Origin: Opitutaceae bacterium
GTDB taxonomy: Bacteria > Verrucomicrobiota > Verrucomicrobiia > Opitutales > Opitutaceae
DNA: 64,000 bases
Assembly: GCA_027485815.1 (NCBI GenBank)
Contig: JAIXQE010000092.1
Coordinates: 24,931-88,930, forward strand
Direction of reading: 5' to 3'
Position 1 is the stretch's first letter, and each line of letters opens with the position of its first letter. The position numbers and the translations under genes are program-made. Below the pieces are notes generated by a model. It saw nothing but the letters and a program-made list of their open reading frames with translations, was not told the origin of the DNA and ran no database searches. Positions 40,955 through 47,969 of the stretch are shown here, piece after piece.

Positions 40955-42115
40955 TCACCCGGCCCGGACCCCGCCCGCCGGCCCCGCCAACACCCGCCGA
41001 TAAAGCGCCTCGTAGGCCGGCACGACGGCACCCGCGGAGAAATGCGCCTCCGCCCGCCGCCGCGCCTCGATCCCCAGCCGATGCCTCCGCGCCGGATCGT
41101 CCAGCAAGGCCGTCACCGCCGCCGCCAGCGGATCCGCGCCCGCGGCCGCCACCAGCAGGCCGGAACGCCGGTCCTCCACCACCTCCGGAATGCCCCCCAC
41201 CGCCGTCGAGACGCTCGGGCACCCGAACCACATCGCCTCGAGCAAGCCCAGGCAGAAGCTCTCGGACTCCGAGGTGAACAGCCCGAAGTCGGACGCCTGG
41301 AGGTAGTCCTCCACGTCGAAGACGTTCGCCCGGACCACCACCCGCGCCTCCAGCCCCAGGCGGCGCACCAGGGGCACGTACGGCTCAAAGTCGCCGCCCG
41401 CCAGCACCAGCAGCTTCCACGCGCGATCCGCCGGCACCCGCGCCAGGGCCTCGAGCAGCAGGTCGAACCGCTTCACTGGCCGAAGATTCGAAAGGTGCAC
41501 GAGCAACGGTTCCTCCCCCACCCCCAGTTCCCCCCGCACCACCGCGCGGCTCCGCGTGACGGGCCGCGGGCTGAAGAAATTGGGGATCACGTCGATCGGC
41601 CGTTCCACCGCCAGCAGGCGCCGCGTCTCATCGCGGAGCCACGCCGAGACGGTCGTCACCGCGTCCGACTGCAGCAGCGCATGCCGGATCGCCGGCCCGT
41701 AGCCTGGGTCGCGGCCCAGCAGCGTCGTGTCGGTGCCGTGGAGGGTGGTGACGACCCGCGGGGCGCACTCCGGCCCGGCCATCGCCCGCGCGAGGATCGC
41801 GGCGGTCGCGTGCGGCACCGCATAGTGCACGTGCAGGAGGTCGAGCGCGTGCGCGCGCGCCACCTCCGCCATCCGCACCGAAAGCGGCAGGGTGTAATCG
41901 GGATAGCGGAACAGCTCGTAATCGTTGATGACGACCGGGTGGAAGTGGATGCCCGGGGTCGCGGCGGAAAGGCGGAACGGCCGCTCGTAGCTGATGAAGT
42001 GCACCGCGTGGCCGCGCCGGGCCAGCTCCTCCCCCAGCGCCGAGGCGAGGATCCCGCTGCCGCCGACGGACGGGTAGCAGGTGATGCCGAGCCGCAGGGG
42101 TCGCCCGGCCGTCAT
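40955..42115 (-). CDS. bshA: N-acetyl-alpha-D-glucosaminyl L-malate synthase BshA
   Basis: 386-residue GT4 glycosyltransferase, first enzyme of bacillithiol synthesis, joining UDP-GlcNAc to L-malate. N-terminal ITCYPSVGGSGILASALGEELARRGHAVHFISY, DLLHVHYAVPHATAAILA and the nucleotide-sugar site TSESESFCLGLLEAMWFGCPSVST are close to BshA. HLSNLRPVKRFDLLLEAL completes the fit. The ATG is one base after the bshB stop. Co-location with bshB and a BshC-like gene makes the assignment firm. Confidence 0.95.
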   Translation of the reverse strand: MTAGRPLRLGITCYPSVGGSGILASALGEELARRGHAVHFISYERPFRLSAATPGIHFHPVVINDYELFRYPDYTLPLSVRMAEVARAHALDLLHVHYAVPHATAAILARAMAGPECAPRVVTTLHGTDTTLLGRDPGYGPAIRHALLQSDAVTTVSAWLRDETRRLLAVERPIDVIPNFFSPRPVTRSRAVVRGELGVGEEPLLVHLSNLRPVKRFDLLLEALARVPADRAWKLLVLAGGDFEPYVPLVRRLGLEARVVVRANVFDVEDYLQASDFGLFTSESESFCLGLLEAMWFGCPSVSTAVGGIPEVVEDRRSGLLVAAAGADPLAAAVTALLDDPARRHRLGIEARRRAEAHFSAGAVVPAYEALYRRVLAGPAGGVRAG

Positions 42116-42116
42116 C

Positions 42117-42857
42117 TCAGAAGCGGCGCGCGGCGCGCGTCAGGCTCTCGAGGCCGGTCACCAGCGAGGCGCTCGCGGGAAACAGCGCCTGGGCGTGCTC
42201 CACGCCGGCCTGCAGGCCCAGCACCCGCGCCCGGGCGAGTTGCAGTTCCACGTAGTTCCGGGTCCGGAGCTGCGAGGCATGCGCGGCCATCGCGGCGGTC
42301 CAGGCGGCGATCACCTCCGGCGCGGAAACATCGACCACGATGCGTCCACCCCCGGACGGCTCGGCGTCGGGGGTGACGGCGTAATGGAAGAGCTGCCCGA
42401 TGGCGTGCGGCGCCGTGCGGAGGCCGGCGAGTCCGCCGAAGCGCGCCAACCGGGCCGCGTCGCGCGCGAGCCGTCCGAGGACCGCATGGTCGGGGTGCTG
42501 GTTTTCCTCGAGCGTGGGGGCGAGGATGAGCTCGGGCCGCAGCCGGCGGATCAACCCCGCCAAGGCGCGCGCCGCGTCCGGCCGGGCCTCGAGGCCCGCG
42601 TCGCGCCCCAGGATCAGGAACTCGAAACTCGCGCCCATCCGCGCGGCCGCCCGGCGGGCCTCGCGCGCCCGGGCCGCGGGCGTGCCGTGGCTGGCGGCCT
42701 CACCGCGCGTGCAGACAACCACGTGGACCGGACGCCCCGCGCGCGCCGCCTGCACCAGCACCGCGCCGCAGCCGAACTCGACGTCGTCGGGATGGGCCCC
42801 GAGGGCAAGCAGCGGGGCGGGCTCAGACGCAGGCTTCTTCCGGGCGGTCGATGGCAT
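42117..42857 (-). CDS. bshB: bacillithiol biosynthesis deacetylase BshB (PIG-L family)
   Basis: 246-residue Zn-dependent LmbE/PIG-L deacetylase expected to remove the acetyl group from GlcNAc-malate, the second step of bacillithiol synthesis. LALGAHPDDVEFGCGAVLVQ has the AHPDD zinc motif at 21-25; HPDHAVLGRLARDAARLARF supplies the other metal His; the C-terminal region HASQLRTRNYVE matches BshB1. The ATG at 42857 lies inside the end of the BshC-like gene, overlapping by 35 bases. The bshA start follows one base after its stop. Confidence 0.93.
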   Translation of the reverse strand: MPSTARKKPASEPAPLLALGAHPDDVEFGCGAVLVQAARAGRPVHVVVCTRGEAASHGTPAARAREARRAAARMGASFEFLILGRDAGLEARPDAARALAGLIRRLRPELILAPTLEENQHPDHAVLGRLARDAARLARFGGLAGLRTAPHAIGQLFHYAVTPDAEPSGGGRIVVDVSAPEVIAAWTAAMAAHASQLRTRNYVELQLARARVLGLQAGVEHAQALFPASASLVTGLESLTRAARRF

Positions 42858-43587
42858 CGCGGGGCACGAAGGTGATCTCAGGCGCGTCCTCGCGGCGCAA
42901 GTACGCTTGTTCCCCCGCGCCCGCGACGTAGTGCGTGCAGCGGAGCACCGATTGCATCCAGCGCAGACGCGTGTCCCGCGTCGGCGACACCTGCTCCGGG
43001 CCGAAGGGCGAGTCGGGCAGCGCCACGTAGGCGTCGCCGCCCTCGTGGAGACGGAAGCCGCCGGCCACGCGGCGGGCCCGCACCACCTCGCCGGCGTGGG
43101 GCAGGTCCACGAAGCAGTCGTCGATCGCACAGGCGGCGCGGCGGAACGCCGGATCGGAGGAACGCGCGACGCGGATGCCCTCGAGCAGGCCGAGGCCGCG
43201 GTAGACGGAGAGGCAGAAGTCCGCGACGTTCTCCCCCTCCGCCGCCCGGAACGCGGCCAAGGACTCCGGCGGAACGTAGGCCCCGAGCTGCCGGATCATC
43301 CCCGCCTGCCACCCGGCGGGCACGCGCTTGCGGTGCAGCGGCGACCACTTGCGCTGCAGCCGGTTCTCGAAGGCGAAATTGAGGGTCGCCAGTTCCCCCG
43401 TGCGCCGGTGCCGGAGCAGGGTCTGCGTCTCCCGCGGATCGTGGTCGCTGTCGTGATAGAAGAACACGATCTCGCCGCCCAGCTCCGCCTGCAGCCGGCG
43501 CGCGGTGGCGAACTTCGCCGCGAGGAAGCGCCGCGGAAAGAAGCCGCAGGGCTGCTGGCCAAGGCAGATGACCGGGGCCGGACTCAT
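42823..43587 (-). CDS. compact BshC-like protein (putative cysteine-adding enzyme of bacillithiol synthesis)
   Basis: 254-residue protein encoded next to bshB and bshA. Standard BshC is about 540 residues. This one keeps the order of BshC landmarks: LGQQPCGFF (9-17) like the GQQAGL segment, Lys25 in place of the following conserved Lys, VFFYHDSDHDPRE (41-53) like IFWxxxEDHDxxE, and LRWMQSVLRCTHYVAGAGEQAY (208-229) like the LRPxxQDxLLPTVAYVAGPGEIAY region. It lacks the long C-terminal helical coiled-coil domain and most of the connecting region. It is intact, with ATGA coupling to the symporter upstream. Assignment is by motif order and context; activity is untested. Confidence 0.75.
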   Translation of the reverse strand: MSPAPVICLGQQPCGFFPRRFLAAKFATARRLQAELGGEIVFFYHDSDHDPRETQTLLRHRRTGELATLNFAFENRLQRKWSPLHRKRVPAGWQAGMIRQLGAYVPPESLAAFRAAEGENVADFCLSVYRGLGLLEGIRVARSSDPAFRRAACAIDDCFVDLPHAGEVVRARRVAGGFRLHEGGDAYVALPDSPFGPEQVSPTRDTRLRWMQSVLRCTHYVAGAGEQAYLRREDAPEITFVPRDAIDRPEEACV

Positions 43588-45272
43588 CGCGCGCCCTCCC
43601 GCGCCCGCGGCAGGCACGCCTGCAGGGCCACGCTCAGGCCGCAGCAGGCGCCGCAGCCGATCAGGTTGTACCAAAGGTAAGAGATGCTGAGCGTCTGGTA
43701 GAGGACCACCACGAGCACCTGCGCCGCGATCGCGCCCCAGAACACCGCGGTGCCGCCGACGCGCCGGGAGAAGAACGCGACCAGAAAGAGCCCGAGCACC
43801 ACGCCGTAAAAGAGCGAGCCGAGGATGTTGATCGCCTCGATCAGGTTCTCGGAAAACCGCGCGAACAGGGCGAAGCCGATCGCGAACAGGCCCCAGCCGG
43901 CCGTGAACACCTTCGCCATCCGGACGTCACCGGCCTCGTCCGCCCCGACCCGGGGCCGCAGGTGACGCCAGAAATCCACCGCGGTGGTGGTGCCGAGCGC
44001 GTTGAGCTCGCCCGCCTTCGAGCCGAGCGCCGCGGCGAACATCACCGCGACCAGCAGCCCCACCAGTCCCGGCGGCAACTGGCCGAGGATGAAGTGCATG
44101 AAGACGTAGTCCGAATCCTTGGTCTTCGCCCGCGGATCCGCCGCGACCAGGGCCGCCTTGGCCTCGCGGCGCACGGTTTCGACCCCCGCCTGCGCCGCCC
44201 GCAGGGCCTGCTTCGCCGGAGTCTCCACCCCGGCATCGCCCGTCTCGCGCGCCGCAAGCCACGCCCGCGCCGCCGCCTGCCGCTGCGCGTGCAGCGCGGC
44301 ATGGCGCTCCTCCAGTTCCCGGAAGCGCGCCCCCGCCGGACCCGCCGCGTGCCGCTCCCACTCCGCCCGGTTGAAGAAGACCGGCGCCGGCTCGAAGTGG
44401 TAGAAGACGAACATCATCGTCCCGAGCAGCAGGATCAGGAACTGCATCGGGATCTTCAGCAGGGCGTTGAAGACCAGGCCGAGCCGCCCCTCGCGGAGGC
44501 CCGCCCCGCCGATGTAGCGCTGGACCTGCGACTGGTCGGTGCCGAAGTACGAGAGCGACAGGAAAAACCCGCCCAACAGGCCGCTCCAGAAGGTGTAACG
44601 CCGGTCCGGATCGAGCGAGAAATCCACCGCCTCCAACCGCCCGAGCGCCCCCGCCACCGCCAGTCCGTCGTCCGGCAGGCGCTGCCAGAGCAGGACGAAC
44701 GCCGCCACCATCCCGCCGAGGATCACCGCCATCTGCCCCTTCTGCGTGAGGCTCACCGCCACGCTGCCTCCGGCGACGGTGTACGCGACGACCAGCAGGC
44801 CGGTGCCGATGATGGTCGCGTCGATCGGCCAGCCCAGCACGGTCGAGAGGATGATCGCCGGCGCATAGATGGTCACCCCGCTCGCCAGCCCGCGCTGCAG
44901 CAGGAACAACATCGCGCCGAGCAGCCGCGTCTTCCCGTCGAAGCGCCGCCCGAGGTACTCGTACGCGGTGTAGACGCCCAGGCGCCGGTACACCGGCAGG
45001 AACACGGCGCAGACGAGGATCAGCGCCAGCGGCAGGCCGAAGTAATTCTGGACGAAGCCCAGCCCGCTCTCGAAGCCCTGGCCCGGGATCGACAAAAAGG
45101 TGATCGCGCTCGCCTGCGTCGCCGCCACGGAGACACCGATGGTGAACCAGCGCGTCCCCTGGTTGCCCCGCAGGTAGGCATCCGGCTGTTCCGTCCGCCG
45201 CGACTTCCACGTGCCGTAGGCCGCGATGCCCAGCATCGTCCCGAGCAGCACCAGCCAATCGAGGGCGTTCAT
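43584..45272 (-). CDS. sodium:solute symporter family protein with coiled-coil insertion
   Basis: 562-residue SSS-family transporter with about 13 helices. The Na+-site region is TIGVSVAATQASAITFLSIPG, and YFGTDQSQVQRYIGGA is the family signature area. Substrate is unknown; sugar or sialic-acid-like solutes are typical of the group. A Glu/Ala/Arg-rich insert (residues about 294-388) of apparent helical coiled coil separates two helices and is larger than usual loops. The ATG overlaps the stop of the 52-residue gene upstream, and its stop overlaps the BshC-like start. Confidence 0.92.
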   Translation of the reverse strand: MNALDWLVLLGTMLGIAAYGTWKSRRTEQPDAYLRGNQGTRWFTIGVSVAATQASAITFLSIPGQGFESGLGFVQNYFGLPLALILVCAVFLPVYRRLGVYTAYEYLGRRFDGKTRLLGAMLFLLQRGLASGVTIYAPAIILSTVLGWPIDATIIGTGLLVVAYTVAGGSVAVSLTQKGQMAVILGGMVAAFVLLWQRLPDDGLAVAGALGRLEAVDFSLDPDRRYTFWSGLLGGFFLSLSYFGTDQSQVQRYIGGAGLREGRLGLVFNALLKIPMQFLILLLGTMMFVFYHFEPAPVFFNRAEWERHAAGPAGARFRELEERHAALHAQRQAAARAWLAARETGDAGVETPAKQALRAAQAGVETVRREAKAALVAADPRAKTKDSDYVFMHFILGQLPPGLVGLLVAVMFAAALGSKAGELNALGTTTAVDFWRHLRPRVGADEAGDVRMAKVFTAGWGLFAIGFALFARFSENLIEAINILGSLFYGVVLGLFLVAFFSRRVGGTAVFWGAIAAQVLVVVLYQTLSISYLWYNLIGCGACCGLSVALQACLPRAREGAR

Positions 45273-45427
45273 CGGTAATGCGCGGTGAACCACGCGAGGC
45301 CGAGCACGAGCAGGGCGAAGACACCGAGGATCAGCCCGTAGACCTGGCTCCAGCGGGCGAAGCCCGGCAACCCGGGAGGCTCGTCCCCTTCCGGCGCCGG
45401 CGGGGTCTGGTCCGCGGGGCGCTTCAT
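45269..45427 (-). CDS. small single-helix membrane protein coupled to the symporter (52 aa)
   Basis: Too short to be called by length alone, but coupled by ATGA overlaps to both neighbours (45424-45427 and 45269-45272). A Pro/Glu-rich hydrophilic N-terminus (1-25) is followed by one transmembrane helix (VYGLILGVFALLVLGLAWF) and a short basic end. Small helix subunits of this layout accompany some Na+/solute symporters (for example YjcH with ActP). That parallel is by size and position, not sequence. Confidence 0.7.
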   Translation of the reverse strand: MKRPADQTPPAPEGDEPPGLPGFARWSQVYGLILGVFALLVLGLAWFTAHYR

Positions 45428-47901
45428 GGCGCGGGGGACAGCAGGTTCGCGAGCAGGCGGTAGGCTCCCGGCACGCCGGCGGGCAACTGGCGGAAGAAGG
45501 CGAGCCCCGTGTACGCGTAGCGCCCGCGCCCGTGCTTGGCCACCAGCAGTCCGCTGCGCAACGGGGCCTCTCCGGGATCGGCCAACGCCAGCACCGCCTC
45601 CCAGCGCGTCTCGTCCCACGAGCTCGGGAAGTAAGCCCCGCGCTCCTGCACCCAACCCGCGAAATCCTCCGGGCCGATCCGGTTCGGGGAGTTCAGCACC
45701 GGATGCGCCGGTAGGAGAAAACTCACCGGCGAACGCTCGTCCGTGACTCGCAGTTGCGGCGCCGGCCCCTGGATCGAAAGCGCGTGCGGCCCGAGGTTCG
45801 GGGCGGCCAGGCCGTTGGGCCGGTTGTACTGGGCGACCACGGTCCCACCCTGCTCCACCCACGCGAAGAGCCCGGGCAGGTTCGCGGCGAGATCGTCCCG
45901 CTCGTTGAAGGCCCGGACTCCGATCACGACCGCATCCAACCCCGCCAGCCCACCCGGCGAAAGATCCTTCCCCTGCAGGCGCCGGACGGTGCAGCCGAGT
46001 TGGACGAGGGCCCGCTCGAGATCGTCGCCCGCCCCCGGCAGGTAACCCACCCGCCGCGCGCCCATCCGCACGTCGAGCGCCACCAGCCGGACCTCCGCCG
46101 GCGGCTGCAGGACCTGCGGCGCGAGGTGCGCGTAGCGAATCTCGGCGCGCTGGCCTGCGTACCGCCGCCCATCCACCTCGGCGAGCAACCGCAGCCGCGC
46201 CCCCCCTCCGGCCGCCGGCGCGGTCACGCGCACCACGACGGTCGCCGGCGCGCCGGAGCCTGCACGAAACTCCGGCGCGGGAACCTCCGCCTTCCAACCG
46301 GCCCCAGCCTCCGCGATGAGACGCCCGGACAACGGCGCGCCCTCGCGGGCCAGTTGGACCTTCACCTCCCGGGTCGCTCCCGGGGCGAACAGCTCCACCT
46401 CGTGCGCCAACTGGAAGACCACCGGCGCCACCACCGCCACCCCGCGGCGACGCCCCGCCCGCTCCCCGCTCTCCGCGGCTTCGCCGGGCACGACCACGGA
46501 CAAATCCTCTCCGCCGACCTCCACGACCAAGGTCCAACTGAACGCCGGCGGATCCTCCGCCCGTCCGATGAGGCTCCGGTCCGCGACCGCAAACAGCCCC
46601 GCCGCCCCCTCCTCCCGCAGCCAGTAGGGATGCGTCAACGGCTGGTCCGCGGGCACCCGGGCCTCCGTCTGGAACCGCCAGACCCCGCCGGGCGCGAGCT
46701 CTCCCCGCGCGTCCGGCAACTCGCGTTCGCCGAGGCGGACGCCGCGCAGCCGCACCGCCGCCGTGGCTGTGCTCACCTCCAGATTCCAACGGAGCGAAGC
46801 TCCGGGCACCACTTCGGCCCGCTCCGCGGTCGCCAGCGCCCGGAGGCCGAGGCACTCCTGAATGATTCCCTCCAGCTGCCGTCGCCGGTCCGCGATCAGG
46901 GCGTCCCCGGGGAAGGCCGCCAAGCGCCGGCGCAGGGCGAACAGCGCGGGCACGCTCGCGGCCGGCGCCTCCGGCCGGAAGTCGCGCCGCACGGCCTCGA
47001 TCGCCGCGGCGAGCTCCACGCCCGCCGGCCCGTAGCGGCCCCACGTCACGTCCACGCCGTCAAACAGGTCCCGTGTCGCGGGCTCTCCTCCGAGCAGGGT
47101 GAAGGATTGCTCGTTCGGGCCCGAACCGCCCCCGCGCGCGCCGAAGCTGCCGAAGCCCTGGGTGATGTGCCGCGCCCGGCTCCGCCCCGCGATGGTGCCG
47201 AGTCCTTCGCCCGTCGCCGGATCCGCGCCGCCGATGTCGAGGCGCAGCGCGCCCTCGCCGCCACCGCCCCGCCCGGAACCGCCGCTGTTCAGGACCACCC
47301 GCCGCGCCTGCCACGGCCGCAGCCCCTCGGCGATCTGCTCCGGATAGGCCGTGGGATCCCCCGCCAATTGAAAGGCCTCCACCCCCAGCATCCCTGACGC
47401 CGTGTGGTGCCCGTGGGTGCCGCCGCCCCGCGGGGAAAAGCGCGTCACGATCACGTCCGGACGAAACTGCCGGATGACCCGCACGACGTCGCCCAGCACC
47501 TCCCGCCGGTCCCAGAACCGGAGCGTCTCCTCGGCCGACTTGGAGTAGCCGAAGTCGATCGCCCGGGTGAAAAACTGCACGCCGCCGTCGAGCTTGCGCG
47601 CCTCGAGGAGCTCCTGGGTCCGGGCCACGCCGAGCTTCGCATCGAATTCGGGCCCGCTCTCGTTCTGCCCGCCGTCGCCCCGCGTCAGCGAGAGGTACCC
47701 GGTGCGGTAGCCCCGCGCCCGGGCGAAGTAGGTGATGAGGTGCGTGTTCTCGTCATCCGGATGGGCGGCGATGTGCAGCAGGGTCCCGGTTGTGGCGAGG
47801 CTGGCGAGTTGCTGGCGCAGGGCGGCGCCGGGGGCCGGTTCCCCACCGACGACAACACCAGCGGCCACCAACGGCAGGAGCAGGGCGGGAAGGGGTCTCA
47901 T
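45424..47901 (-). CDS. secreted PIG-L deacetylase-domain protein, multidomain
   Basis: 825-residue exported protein (signal about 1-20). Domain 1 (about 40-245) is a PIG-L/LmbE deacetylase with AHPDDE (46-51) and the metal region HGHHTASGMLGVEAF. A central beta-rich region (about 350-620) resembles NEW3-type Ig-like domains. The end (about 640-825) is a ThuA/glutamine-amidotransferase-like flavodoxin fold (LDAVVIGVRAFNERDDL, GGTVVAQYNRPNG, GRYAYTGLAFFRQLPAG). The multi-domain form is common in Bacteroidota and Verrucomicrobiota and acts on glycan amides by inference. ATGA overlap with the small membrane-protein gene. Confidence 0.88.
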   Translation of the reverse strand: MRPLPALLLPLVAAGVVVGGEPAPGAALRQQLASLATTGTLLHIAAHPDDENTHLITYFARARGYRTGYLSLTRGDGGQNESGPEFDAKLGVARTQELLEARKLDGGVQFFTRAIDFGYSKSAEETLRFWDRREVLGDVVRVIRQFRPDVIVTRFSPRGGGTHGHHTASGMLGVEAFQLAGDPTAYPEQIAEGLRPWQARRVVLNSGGSGRGGGGEGALRLDIGGADPATGEGLGTIAGRSRARHITQGFGSFGARGGGSGPNEQSFTLLGGEPATRDLFDGVDVTWGRYGPAGVELAAAIEAVRRDFRPEAPAASVPALFALRRRLAAFPGDALIADRRRQLEGIIQECLGLRALATAERAEVVPGASLRWNLEVSTATAAVRLRGVRLGERELPDARGELAPGGVWRFQTEARVPADQPLTHPYWLREEGAAGLFAVADRSLIGRAEDPPAFSWTLVVEVGGEDLSVVVPGEAAESGERAGRRRGVAVVAPVVFQLAHEVELFAPGATREVKVQLAREGAPLSGRLIAEAGAGWKAEVPAPEFRAGSGAPATVVVRVTAPAAGGGARLRLLAEVDGRRYAGQRAEIRYAHLAPQVLQPPAEVRLVALDVRMGARRVGYLPGAGDDLERALVQLGCTVRRLQGKDLSPGGLAGLDAVVIGVRAFNERDDLAANLPGLFAWVEQGGTVVAQYNRPNGLAAPNLGPHALSIQGPAPQLRVTDERSPVSFLLPAHPVLNSPNRIGPEDFAGWVQERGAYFPSSWDETRWEAVLALADPGEAPLRSGLLVAKHGRGRYAYTGLAFFRQLPAGVPGAYRLLANLLSPAP

Positions 47902-47969
47902 CGGGGCGGGGAAAAGTCAGGGATGAGCGTTCCCCGCCGCCCACGCAAAACAGAAGTGCGCCGCGCCGC

